From NCBI RefSeq assembly GCF_020733705.1, contig NZ_JAJFZM010000017.1:616356-680355 (forward strand): DNA of 64,000 nucleotides, written 5' to 3'. Position 1 is the stretch's first letter. Every line of letters starts with the position of its first letter. Of the stretch, positions 8,251 to 16,560 are shown piece after piece. The position numbers and the translations under genes are program-made. The DNA is from Nocardia australiensis (lineage in GTDB: Bacteria; Actinomycetota; Actinomycetes; Mycobacteriales; Mycobacteriaceae). The notes under the pieces are model-generated. The model made no database searches and was not told the DNA's origin. It saw only the letters and a list, made by a program, of their open reading frames with translations.

Positions 8251-8381
8251 CCACCCCTGCCGGTGCACGGCCGGTCTCGGCTGTCCGCGGCCCGTTGATC
8301 TTCCGAGGTACCGCGGCGGCCGGTTCGATCATCGCGGGAAGCGACAATATCGGGTGTTCGGTGCTGCAGAGGAACGGATAG
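8247..8381 (+). CDS. Short hypothetical ORF coupled to the arsC remnant
   Basis: 44 residues from an ATG that overlaps the arsC-remnant stop by four bases (ATGA). MTTPAGARPVSAVRGPLIFR is followed by a Gly/Ala-rich stretch. It could be the beginning of a further ars-operon gene, such as an NADPH-dependent reductase, cut off by the same deletion events. No family is recognised and it may not be functional. Confidence 0.3.
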   Translation: MTTPAGARPVSAVRGPLIFRGTAAAGSIIAGSDNIGCSVLQRNG

Positions 8382-8421
8382 AGCCCAGTCGTGTTCGGGA
8401 TCCTCCGGGGCTAGTCAGGCT

Positions 8422-9036
8422 TCAATCTGCGCGCGAGAACACCGCCACTAGAAAGTCGGACTTGTCGGTGAATGGGCGTAGGTCCCACGTCGAAAGCCGC
8501 AAATCCACTGTGAGTCCGGCGTCCTCGGCGTCTGCCAGGAACTGCGGGAACTCGTAACCACGATCGGCGCCGAACCCCACAACCACCTGACCGGCTGGGG
8601 CGAGATGGCGGGCGAACCCGGCCAGCACGGCCTCCCGAGTGGACGGCGCCAGAAATGTCATCACGTTTCCCGCGCACACGATGACATCGAAATCGCCGGC
8701 GATCCCACGGCCCGGCAAGTCCAGTTCGGCGAGATCACCGACTATCCAAGTCGGACCGGGATAGTCCTGCTCCGCCGCAGCGATCAACACCGGGTCGACG
8801 TCGACGCCCACTACGACATGACCAGCTCGGTGCAAATAGCCACCCACACGTCCCGGGCCGCACCCCGCGTCCAGGACTCGGCCACTGCGGTCGAGCATCG
8901 CGTCGACCAGCCGCGCCTCCCCGACGATATCCGTGCCTTCGGCCGCCATTGCCCGGAACCGCTCCACGTACCACGTCGAATGCGCAGGGTCAGCAGCAGT
9001 GAGCTCCTCCCACTGGCTCGGGGTACGTCCGTTCAT
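8422..9036 (-). CDS. Class I SAM-dependent methyltransferase
   Basis: 204 residues. Motif I is VLDAGCGPGRVGGYL, motif II VVGVDVDPVLIAAA, followed by VGDLAEL and DVIVCAGNVMTFL. This is a small stand-alone Rossmann methyltransferase of the type that modifies small molecules or proteins. The substrate cannot be inferred from sequence. It is convergent with the arsenic operon and separated from the next gene by about 140 bases. Confidence 0.88.
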   Translation of the reverse strand: MNGRTPSQWEELTAADPAHSTWYVERFRAMAAEGTDIVGEARLVDAMLDRSGRVLDAGCGPGRVGGYLHRAGHVVVGVDVDPVLIAAAEQDYPGPTWIVGDLAELDLPGRGIAGDFDVIVCAGNVMTFLAPSTREAVLAGFARHLAPAGQVVVGFGADRGYEFPQFLADAEDAGLTVDLRLSTWDLRPFTDKSDFLVAVFSRAD

Positions 9037-9179
9037 GGTCTGTCCCTCCTCACTCGGGCCTGCATCTGGTCAACTGTGCCACCACCGTGCCTATCGTCAG
9101 CGCGCGGCCTGATCGTCCCGCCGCCGATGCAGCCGATCACAGGCCGGCTGTCTGGTTCGGGGGTTCTCCGGTGGGCTTG

Positions 9180-10049
9180 TCAGAGTGTGGTGCGATAGAA
9201 CTCGGCTGCGGTGACGGCAGCGGGCACGCCGAGTTCGGTGGCGACCTCGGCGATCGCGGTGTCCCCGGTGGTCGGGTCGGCCTGGCCGTCGGTGATGAAA
9301 TATGGCGCGATGAACGTCTCGTAATGGGTTCGGGCCTCTGCAGCGGTGTGCCGGCCCAGGAACGTCTGGATGTACCGCACCGTGGTGTCGGGATCGTTGT
9401 GGAGCACCTGCAGGGCACGCCGGTGGGCTCGCACGACAGCCTGGACCCCGGGGTCGTCCGGCTGAATGTAGGTGGGGTCGACGGCCACGCCCACGGTGGG
9501 GATCTGGAAGTGGTCGCCGACCCAGGCCAGCACCCGCCAGCCGTACTCGGCGGCGATCGCCTCCGGTGCCATGGTGCTGCCGACGAAGGCGGCGTCGATC
9601 GTGCCGTAGTGCAGGTGGCGCAGGTCCATGCCGTAGTCGCCGGGTGACCGGACGACACAGTGGACGTCACGGTCAGGGTCGAGGCCGGCCTTGCGCAGCA
9701 CGATGCGGGCGAAGCACCCGGGCGCGGTGTGTGGGGCGTGTACCGCGAGCTGGTGGCCAGCCAGGTCAGCCAGGGAGTCGAGGCCCCGACGAGCAAGGAA
9801 CCAGAACAGTGGGCGCTGGGTGTTGACCGTGAGCGCGACCCAGGGGATACCGCCGGTCAGTCGGGATAACAGTGCCCGGCCGAGCCCGATGGTGGCGGCG
9901 CAGCGCAGCCGCTGCTCGTCCCAGGCACACCCGTCGCGCAGTGCGACGTGGACATTCTCATCGGCGTAGAAGTCCTTCTGGTCGGCGATGTAGGCGGCCA
10001 GTTCCTCGTGCAGGCCCCTCCCGACGTAGGCGAGATCGATGGTGTGCAT
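9180..10049 (-). CDS. NMT1/THI5-like periplasmic-binding-fold protein without a signal peptide
   Basis: 289 residues with a type II binding-protein fold: LADLAGHQLAVHAPHTAPGC, then GTIDAAFVGSTMAPEAIAA and WRVLAWVGDHFQIPTVGVAV match the pattern of NMT1/SsuA-like proteins. There is no signal peptide or lipobox at the N-terminus (MHTIDLAYVGRGLHEELAAY), so it should be cytoplasmic. Such signal-less relatives can be enzymes (the THI5 family, or MqnA/D-like) rather than transport receptors, and no ABC permease or ATPase is nearby. It lies 23 bases after the SDR and is probably the last gene of a four-gene operon with a flavoprotein hydroxylase, which favours a biosynthetic role. Confidence 0.7.
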   Translation of the reverse strand: MHTIDLAYVGRGLHEELAAYIADQKDFYADENVHVALRDGCAWDEQRLRCAATIGLGRALLSRLTGGIPWVALTVNTQRPLFWFLARRGLDSLADLAGHQLAVHAPHTAPGCFARIVLRKAGLDPDRDVHCVVRSPGDYGMDLRHLHYGTIDAAFVGSTMAPEAIAAEYGWRVLAWVGDHFQIPTVGVAVDPTYIQPDDPGVQAVVRAHRRALQVLHNDPDTTVRYIQTFLGRHTAAEARTHYETFIAPYFITDGQADPTTGDTAIAEVATELGVPAAVTAAEFYRTTL

Positions 10050-10072
10050 GGCCGTTCCCTCCGTATTTTCGC

Positions 10073-10828
10073 TCAGTACATGGCCATTCCGCCGTTGACC
10101 GCGGCGGTGGTGCCGGTCATGAAGGCGTTGTCCGCACTGGCGTAGAAGGCGACCACCTGGGCGACGTCGGCCGGACGTGCCAGCCGGCCCAGCGGGGTGG
10201 CGGCCACCTGCCGCTGCGTCTGCTCCTCGTCGAGCACGTGCGAGATCCTGGTGTCGGTCACTGGGCCGGGCTCGACGACGTTGACCGTGATGCCCTCGGA
10301 ACCCAGCTCCTGGGCGAGGTAGCGGGCGAACTGCGTGAGCGCGGCCTTGGCCGTGCCCAGCGCGATCATGCCCTCCCGGGGCTGGCGGCTCAGGGCGGTC
10401 CCGAGATAGATCAGCCGCCCCCAGCCCCGTTCGGTCATGGCGGGCAGCACGGCCTTGGTGACGACGAAGGCGGCACGCATCTCGTCGTCGAGCTTGCCAC
10501 CCAGTTCTGCCCAGGTCATGTCCTTGAACGGCTTGATCGCGTACGGAGTGAGCGCATTGTGTACCAGCACGTCGATGCCGCCCCAGGCCGCCCCGACGTG
10601 TTCGATCATGGTGTCGACCGCCGAGGCTTCGCGCACGTCGGCCTGCACGGCCATGGCCTGACCGCCCGCGGCCTCGATGCCGGCGACGACCTCCTCGGCC
10701 GCCTGGGCGCTGTGGAGGTAGTTCACCACCAACCGCATTCCGCGCGCGGCCAGCAGGCGCGCAGTTGCCGCGCCGATTCCGCTGCTGGACCCGGTCACCA
10801 ACGCCACCCTGCCGGTTGTCTCGGTCAT
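10073..10828 (-). CDS. Short-chain dehydrogenase/reductase (FabG-like)
   Basis: 251 residues, a classical SDR. The cofactor motif is VTGSSSGIGAATARLLAARG, which favours NADP(H). The expected S-Y-K region is replaced by LGTALSRQPREGMIALGTAK: the usual YxxxK reads IALGTAK, so the active-site tyrosine appears substituted. The C-terminal EPGPVTDTRI and TGTTAAVNGGMAMY motifs are standard. The missing tyrosine may mean an altered or lost reductase activity. The ATG overlaps the stop of the upstream 91-residue gene by four bases. Confidence 0.85.
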   Translation of the reverse strand: MTETTGRVALVTGSSSGIGAATARLLAARGMRLVVNYLHSAQAAEEVVAGIEAAGGQAMAVQADVREASAVDTMIEHVGAAWGGIDVLVHNALTPYAIKPFKDMTWAELGGKLDDEMRAAFVVTKAVLPAMTERGWGRLIYLGTALSRQPREGMIALGTAKAALTQFARYLAQELGSEGITVNVVEPGPVTDTRISHVLDEEQTQRQVAATPLGRLARPADVAQVVAFYASADNAFMTGTTAAVNGGMAMY

Positions 10829-11100
10829 GAGGCTGCCTCCTTGTCGCTGCTGGGGCGAATCGCCATGTGCAGCGCCGTGTCCACCGTCGCTCGGAGCAGA
10901 TTCACCGCGGTGCAGTCGAGTTGGCGCGGCAACTGCGAGTTCAGCAGGCGCTCCACCACGCCGCGGGTAATCTCGCCGATCGGGGGCGCGGACAGTAGTC
11001 CGCGCCGATGCTGCACCTGCTCGCCGAACGGCGTGTCTTCCTCGTTCTGAGCTGCCACGATCAGTCTTTGCTCGGGAATCCGGCGTGCCACGACCCGCAC
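10825..11100 (-). CDS. Small hypothetical protein coupled to the SDR
   Basis: 91 residues from a GTG (MRVVARRIPEQRLIVAAQNE). Composition is protein-like, with a helical middle (EITRGVVERLLNSQLPRQLD). The TGA overlaps the ATG of the SDR (ATGA), and the start lies 13 bases after the flavoprotein stop, so it sits in the operon. No family is recognised. It may be a partner or a tailoring subunit of the flavoprotein; alternatively it may be a separated C-terminal piece of it. Moderate confidence that it is translated. Confidence 0.5.
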   Translation of the reverse strand: MRVVARRIPEQRLIVAAQNEEDTPFGEQVQHRRGLLSAPPIGEITRGVVERLLNSQLPRQLDCTAVNLLRATVDTALHMAIRPSSDKEAAS

Positions 11101-11113
11101 ACGGGACGCGGCA

Positions 11114-12346
11114 TCATGCCGGGCGCCGCGCGAAATCCGGAGCGTGCTCCGGCAATGCGCCGCGCGCCACCAGAAACGGCGGGACGCTGCGCAGCACTGG
11201 GATCCGCCGCAAGATGCGCACAGGCAGCGGCGCACGCGAAGCGGTCGCAATCTCGATCCGTCCCTCCAGCGCGGGCACGATCGCCCAGGCGTGCAGGAAA
11301 CGTTGCAAAGCTTGCGTCACGACCGTAGGGAAGATCCGCCGCCGCTGCACCCTGGCCAGGTCCCCGGTGCCGACCGCGCCCGAGAGCAACGGCGCGGCAA
11401 GGATTCTCGCGGCGGCGACGGCGTCCTGCACGGCCAGGTTGATGCCGACGCCGCCGACCGGAGACATCGCGTGGGCGGCGTCGCCGAGACAGAGCAGGCC
11501 GTTGGTGTACCACTTGGTCAGCCGGTCCAGCTTCACCTCCAGCAGCTTCACCTCGTCCCAGCCGGTCAAGACGTCGACGCGGTCACGCAGCCAGGGCGCG
11601 GCATCGGCGATGGTGCGCACGATCTCCCCGACCGGACCGCGGCGCGCGGTTTCGTCGGTGCCCTTGGCGATCAGGGTCGCGCACTGCCAGTAGTCGCCGC
11701 GGTCGAGCAAGATCGCCACCTGTCGGGAGGTGACAATCGGCAATGTGCCCACGGGGTCGAGCTCGGTGCGCGGCAGGCGGAACCACCACACGTCCATCGG
11801 CGTCGACCATGTGCGCGCGGGCAGTCCCGCCACGGACCGCAGCAGCGAGTCGCGTCCGTCGCAGGCCACCGTGAGGTCGGCCTCGATCGCGCCGGTCGCG
11901 CCGTCGACGGTCCGATAGGCGACTCCGCCGACCCTGCCGTCGACCCAGATCAGGTCCGTGGCCTCGGTATTCATCCGCAGCAGGAAAGTCGGCTCGGCCG
12001 CGGCGGCGCGCGCGAGCAGATCCAGCAGGTCCCACTGCGGCACCATCGCGATGTACTTGTGCTTGCCTGGCAGGTTCTCGAGTGTGAAGAGCACCTGTAC
12101 CCCGTTCGCGGTGGGCAGTTGCACCTGATCGACCTTGCGCGCGGGCAATGTCGCGAATTCCACGCCGAGCCCCAGTTCGTCCAGCAGGTCGAGGGTGGTC
12201 GGATGGACGGTGTCGCCGCGGAAGTCACGTAGGAAGTCCTTGTGCTTCTCCAACACGGTCACCGCGACTCCTGCCCGTGCCAACAGCAGTCCGAGGATCA
12301 TTCCGGCCGGGCCACCGCCGACCACCAGACATCTCGTGCGTTCCAT
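11114..12346 (-). CDS. FAD-dependent aromatic hydroxylase/oxidoreductase (UbiH/PHBH-like)
   Basis: 410 residues. FAD binding by VVGGGPAGMILGLLLARAG at the N-terminus; the DG-type motif is LTVACDGRDSLLRSVAG and the second FAD motif is CLGDAAHAMSPVGGVGINLA, which together define group A flavin monooxygenases. The RGDTVHPTTLDLLDELGLG region is typical of the actinobacterial branch near UbiH and rifampicin-like hydroxylases. It is probably a NAD(P)H-dependent hydroxylase of a phenolic or quinone substrate. It heads an operon with a small protein, an SDR and a THI5-like protein, resembling a small tailoring pathway. The substrate is unknown. Confidence 0.88.
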   Translation of the reverse strand: MERTRCLVVGGGPAGMILGLLLARAGVAVTVLEKHKDFLRDFRGDTVHPTTLDLLDELGLGVEFATLPARKVDQVQLPTANGVQVLFTLENLPGKHKYIAMVPQWDLLDLLARAAAAEPTFLLRMNTEATDLIWVDGRVGGVAYRTVDGATGAIEADLTVACDGRDSLLRSVAGLPARTWSTPMDVWWFRLPRTELDPVGTLPIVTSRQVAILLDRGDYWQCATLIAKGTDETARRGPVGEIVRTIADAAPWLRDRVDVLTGWDEVKLLEVKLDRLTKWYTNGLLCLGDAAHAMSPVGGVGINLAVQDAVAAARILAAPLLSGAVGTGDLARVQRRRIFPTVVTQALQRFLHAWAIVPALEGRIEIATASRAPLPVRILRRIPVLRSVPPFLVARGALPEHAPDFARRPA

Positions 12347-12464
12347 CGACTATCCTCCTCGGTCGCCGCATCGCCGCAGTGCATCCCACTTACGTCGGTC
12401 GCACGCTGCGGCTTCGCGGCGAACCGTTGCGGTTGTGTGTGAGTGGTGCGGCAGCTCGGAAGGG

Positions 12465-13223
12465 TTAGTCGAGGCGGGTGGCGGTGACGGCCCACACCGG
12501 TAGGTGCACCCGGTTGTTTTTCAGCAGCGGCGCAATGATCTGGAGTTGTTCCTGCATCGGCTTCATCCGTTCAGCCCATCCCGAGTCGTTGCTCATCTCG
12601 TTGGTGAGGTGGGTGAACGTCTCCGGGCTGAAGGTGGCTTGGTAAGTGGTGGTTCCCAGGTAGTCGATGCGCCACCCGGCCGCGGGAAGCACCCGGTCGA
12701 AATTCTCGGCCGGCAAACCTTCGGGCTGAAGGCCGTTGACGTTGTGGCGGCCGACTTCGAACATAAACAGTCGCGCCCCCGGTTTAGTGGCTCGGTGCAG
12801 GGCCTGCGCGTACTGGCTCTGGGTTTGTTCGTCGTCGAGGAACACGTGGTAGAACGCGCTGTCGACGACGGTGTCGAACCGACCCTCCAGGCCGTTGAGT
12901 TCGGTGGCATCGGCCACCTCGAAGTTCACTCGCACCCCGGCGCGCTCCGCGTTGCGCTCGGCCCACTCGATCGCAGTCGGCGATGCGTCGATCCCGGTGG
13001 CCGAGTAGCCCTTGGACGCGTAGTAGATCGCGTGATGTCCCGGGCCGGTTCCGGGGTCGAGCACCTCGCCCCGCACAGCACCGTAGGCCACCAACTGCTG
13101 AACCACCGGCTGTGGGCCGCCAATGTCCCAGGGAATCAACGCAGGAGCATTCTGCTCCAGCGACGCGTCACGGTACAGCGCTTCGAAGTCTGGCTGATCA
13201 TTTCGGTTCGGTTCCTTGCCCAT
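12465..13223 (-). CDS. SAM-dependent methyltransferase
   Basis: 252 residues from the ATG at 13223, preceded by AGGAGCAGTC. Motif I is VLDPGTGPGHHAIYYAS, motif II ATGIDASPTAIEWAE, and FDTVVDSAFYHVFLDD is the post-II strand. The N-terminal DFEALYRDASLEQNAPALIP is typical of the actinobacterial thiopurine/tellurite-like small-molecule methyltransferases. A longer upstream frame exists but lacks coding character. The substrate is unknown. It is divergent from the nitroreductase-like gene. Confidence 0.9.
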   Translation of the reverse strand: MGKEPNRNDQPDFEALYRDASLEQNAPALIPWDIGGPQPVVQQLVAYGAVRGEVLDPGTGPGHHAIYYASKGYSATGIDASPTAIEWAERNAERAGVRVNFEVADATELNGLEGRFDTVVDSAFYHVFLDDEQTQSQYAQALHRATKPGARLFMFEVGRHNVNGLQPEGLPAENFDRVLPAAGWRIDYLGTTTYQATFSPETFTHLTNEMSNDSGWAERMKPMQEQLQIIAPLLKNNRVHLPVWAVTATRLD

Positions 13224-13372
13224 GACTGCTCCTTTGATTGCGGACGGGCCACACCGAAGGGTCGTGCACGAGACGAGGCCAATTGTTCCGTAATTCGGCG
13301 GCGGACGCCACCGACTGTCGTGATTGTGGGTTGGGTCGGCTCGGATCAAAGCCGTGAGACTCCTTGCCTTCG

Positions 13373-13879
13373 ATGACGGATAGGCGGACCCTCGAGTTCA
13401 TGTCCAAGCCGTATCGAGCATGGTGGGGTGTGAGGGTGTCCAACGCGTGGATGCGGATCGTGATACGCGCTGGATTGCCGATGTGGACTTTCCGTGTTCT
13501 CACGGTGCCCGGACGTCGCACCGGCCGCGCGATCGAGACGCCGCTGGCAGTGTTCGAACAAGACGACCAGCGATACCTGGTGGCGTCCTACGGAACGGTG
13601 AACTGGGTGCGCAACCTGCGTGCGGCACAAGGGAAGGCGGCGCTGCGCCACGGTAAATACGTCGAGACCGTGACGGCCGTCGAGTTGCCCACCGAGCATG
13701 CGGCCAGGGTGTTCCGCGCGTCGCTGGTGTCGGGACCGCCACGCGTTCCGAAACCCATTGTGGCGCTGTATCGACGGTTCTTCGTGCTGCCCTACCTGGA
13801 TGTGGGTACGGACTCCTCACCGCAGCAATTCCTCGACAACGCCCGCACCCATCCGGTCTTCGAAATCGTGTCGACCTGA
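13373..13879 (+). CDS. F420(deazaflavin)-dependent nitroreductase-family oxidoreductase
   Basis: About 168 residues. MSKPYRAWWGVRVSNAWM followed by LTVPGRRTGRAIETPLAVFE and YLVASYGTVNWVRNLRAAQG is the signature of the Ddn/DUF385 split-barrel family that binds reduced F420 and reduces nitro compounds, quinones or lipid substrates. The length fits (150-170). The start is uncertain: ATG at 13373 or ATG at 13400 (MSKPYR), or TTG at 13364. This family is confined mostly to actinobacteria, supporting the taxonomic call. Confidence 0.88.
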   Translation: MTDRRTLEFMSKPYRAWWGVRVSNAWMRIVIRAGLPMWTFRVLTVPGRRTGRAIETPLAVFEQDDQRYLVASYGTVNWVRNLRAAQGKAALRHGKYVETVTAVELPTEHAARVFRASLVSGPPRVPKPIVALYRRFFVLPYLDVGTDSSPQQFLDNARTHPVFEIVST

Positions 13880-14082
13880 CCCCGGAGCGGCGACTTGTGT
13901 CTTCAAATGGGACTGGTGTGGGTATCGCCTGTGCTGGTCAACCCACGCATCATCGGCCAGTCCGACGAGTTCGATGAACACTACGAGGGCCGCCTGTCGT
14001 TTTTTCGACGTGCGCGGCCTGGTACCCCGGCCACGCTCACCAACGAATCCGTCACCACCGACTACCCACCACAGACTCGCCC

Positions 14083-14278
14083 CGCTCAACTATCACGAAC
14101 TCGCCAGGCAGTTGTTGATCGAATGCGGCGACGCGCCGGGGCTCCACCGTGTCCTGACTGGTCTGGACCTGGGCTCGATCGGATGTGATCGCCGCACGTC
14201 TACTGACCGTTCCGGAACGCTACAAACCCGCGACCGAACGGGCGCTCGGATGGCTCCTTTCCTGGGGTCTGTCGTAGC
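14083..14278 (+). pseudogene. Decayed unrecognised ORF
   Basis: Two plus-strand frames look protein-like in sequence: LNYHELARQLLIECGDAPG, and after a shift near 14186 VIAARLLTVPERYKPATERA, ending LGWLLSWGLS. Together they read as the tail of an unknown protein with a frameshift. No family is recognised. Confidence 0.3.
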
Positions 14279-14279
14279 G

Positions 14280-14703
14280 CGCCACCCAACTCCACGCTTG
14301 CGCTGTCGACGGCGCGGATTCCGGCCTCGTCGCGACGGCCATCCGGTGTCACCCATCGCGATCTCGGCGGCGGTTCTTCCTGTCCAGGCCGGACTTCGGC
14401 GCTCGCATTCCTCACTTAGACGATCATGATGAATCTGATCCCCTGCCAGAGTGATCAGGGGATCACCTCTGCTGACCGGTGTGATCCGAAACTGGCCGAC
14501 GATCATGTCCATGGTGCCGCCCGATCGGACCTCTATCGCATCCGTACACGTGGGTTGAGATGCGAATTTCATTGCAGAACAGGGTATTACGAATGAGTTG
14601 GTCCGTTTGGATGCTGTGAACCTGCACGTGGGTAGTGGATTCAGATCGGCGTCACGGCGGGGCGGACTTTCCTCTCATGCTGCGGAGTCGATGTGACTCG
14701 TGG
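14280..14703. other. Gene-free stretch
   Basis: About 420 bases with short overlapping frames on both strands and no recognisable product, repeat or RNA. It ends where a tRNA-Ala 3' fragment begins. Confidence 0.45.
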
Positions 14704-14740
14704 TGTGGGGGTCAGGGGTTCGAGTCCCTTTAGCTCCACC
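14704..14740 (+). repeat. tRNA-Ala 3'-end fragment (att-like), inverted relative to the intact tRNA at 63.8 kb
   Basis: 37 bases containing the variable loop, TPsiC arm (GGGGTTCGAGTCCC) and acceptor 3' strand (TAGCTCCACC) of tRNA-Ala, differing from the intact gene at 63825-63900 by one base. Nothing resembling the D or anticodon arms precedes it. Such tRNA 3' fragments are the usual residue of integrative-element attachment. It is in opposite orientation to the intact tRNA, so the two are not a simple attL/attR pair. Confidence 0.75.
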
Positions 14741-14749
14741 TGAAACCCC

Positions 14750-14782
14750 AAGTCAGGCCCGGTATCGAACCGGGCCTGACTT
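14750..14782 (+). terminator. Hairpin terminator after the tRNA fragment
   Basis: AAGTCAGGCCCGG pairs with CCGGGCCTGACTT across a 7-base loop and is followed by TGTTTCATTT. The same hairpin core (GGTCAGGCCCGG) recurs at 20783-20813 and 36645-36679 near double-HTH genes. Confidence 0.7.
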
Positions 14783-14821
14783 GTTTCATTTGACCCAACC
14801 CCACGTTTACCCCACGGTTCG

Positions 14822-15120
14822 GCCCCGGAAATGGTGTTCTGGACCTGGTCCAGCAGAATCGACGGCGGTCGGCCCGGCCGCGGTTCGTCGGCCAGGCCGG
14901 CCACCCCGAACTCGATGAACCGGCCCCTCCGCTTGCGCACCGTCATGGCTGACACGCCGATCTTGCCGCAACATGAGTATCGAACGCGCCCGGCGCCGCG
15001 CAGGCCGGCAAGATCCGGCATCGCAACGCATACGCCTGCGTCGATGTCGCAGCCCGCGCACCCCGCATCAACTCCCGACGCTGCGCGTCGGTCACCGTCA
15101 ACTACGGCCCCGCCCTCGGA
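14822..15120 (-). pseudogene. IS630-family transposase N-terminal remnant
   Basis: A minus-strand frame reads VSAMTVRKRRGRFIEFGVAG, then LADEPRPGRPPSILLDQVQ. It matches the HTH-plus-linker region of the intact IS630 transposase next door (residues about 140-190 there) but is truncated on both sides and degenerate upstream. It is an older, different copy, on the opposite strand. Confidence 0.6.
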
Positions 15121-15180
15121 TGCCCAGTTCTCACCACCGCCGAATCCTGCAATTGGCCAACGGATTTCAGCCGCAGAACA

Positions 15181-16560
15181 CTAGTGTGTTGGTCCTGAAA
15201 TTCGAGTTCTAATTATCGATGGTGTTGGGGTGGCGGGTTCCGGGTGTGACGATGTCGAGTTCGTGCTGACCGATGATGAACGGGAGCAGCTTGTCGCGTG
15301 GTCGCGGGCGGGGTCGGCGCGGGTGGCGGTGCGGGCGCGGATTGTGCTCGGGTGCGCTGAACCCGGCGTGGTGTATGAGCGGTTGGCCGCCGATCTCGGT
15401 GTGACCGCGATGACGGTGGGCAAGTGGCGCAAGCGGTTTCGTGAATCACGGCTGGATGGATTGAGCGACGGCCAGCGGGCGGGGCGGCCGAAAGCGGAGT
15501 TGGTGTTGAGCGATGACGAGCGCGAGCAGTTGACGCGCTGGTCGCGTCGGGCGAAGACCGCGCAGGCGTTGGTGTTGCGGTCCAAAATCGTGCTGGCCTG
15601 TGCTGCGGGAGGTTCGAACAAGCAGGTGGCCGCTGATCTGCGGGTGACCGAGAGCACTGTGGCCCGGTGGCGGCGCCGGTTCGTCGAGCAACGTCTCGCG
15701 GGCTTGGTCGACGAGCCCCGTCCCGGGCGGCCGCCGTCGATCCTGCTCGATCAGGTCGAAGACGTGCTGATCACCACGCTGGAACTCTCGCCACCGAACG
15801 CCACGCACTGGACGAGGTCGTCGATGGCGAAGCGAACTGGCTTGTCGCGCACGACGATCGGACGAATCTGGGGCAAGTTCGAGTTGAAACCACACCTGGT
15901 CGACGGGTTCAAGCTGTCGACCGATCCGCGATTCGTGGACAAGGTCGTCGACGTCGTCGGTCTCTACCACAATCCGCCGGAGCGGGCGGTCGTGTTGTGC
16001 GTGGACGAGAAATCCGGTATGCAGGCCCTCGACCGCTCGCAGCCGGTGCTACCGATGATGCCCGGCATGCCCGAACGTCGCAGCCATGACTATCAACGTC
16101 ACGGCGTGAGTGAGGTGTTCGCAGCGTTCAACATCGCTGATGGCACCGTGATCTCGAAGCTCTACCCGCAGCACCGCGCCACCGAGTTCAAGAAGTTCCT
16201 GGTCGCGATCGACAAAGCCGTACCCACCGAGTTGGACGTGCATCTGGTCTGCGACAACCTCGCCACCCACAAAACCCCGGCCATCAACGCCTGGCTCGCC
16301 AAACACCCCCGCTTCCACATGCACTTCACCCCGACCGGATCCTCATGGATGAACCAGGCCGAACGCTGGTTCGGGTTCCTCACCGACCAACTCCTACGCC
16401 GCGGCGTCCACAAAAGCGTTGCCGCACTGGAGAAAGACGTCCGCGCCTGGATCACCAACTGGAACGAGAACCCGAACCCTTCATATGGCGCAAAACCGCC
16501 GAAGAAATCCTCGACTCCCTCGCCAAATATATGGCGAAAATTTCAGGACCAACACACTAG
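15181..16560 (+). mobile_element. IS630-family insertion sequence with perfect terminal inverted repeats
   Basis: Left end CTAGTGTGTTGGTCCTGAAA continuing TT (15181-15202) and its exact reverse complement at 16539-16560. IS630 elements insert at TA and the ends here sit in CTAG. It contains one transposase gene. Its right CTAG is shared with the left end of the IS701 element that follows. Confidence 0.9.
15230..16560 (+). pseudogene. IS630-family transposase, frameshifted near the C-terminus
   Basis: About 440 residues. Two HTH segments (VYERLAADLGVTAMTVGKW and NKQVAADLRVTESTVARWRR), then the DDE domain: VVLCVDEKSGMQALDRSQP (first Asp), HLVCDNLATHKTPAI (second Asp) and SSWMNQAERWFGFLTDQ (Glu). 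At about 16475 one base is missing, so the frame leaves the expected PFIWRKTAEEILDSLAKYM end, which is present in the neighbouring frame and finishes at 16560 with the TIR. The broken frame runs on into the IS701 gene, which makes a false 887-codon fusion. All catalytic residues precede the shift. Confidence 0.85.
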
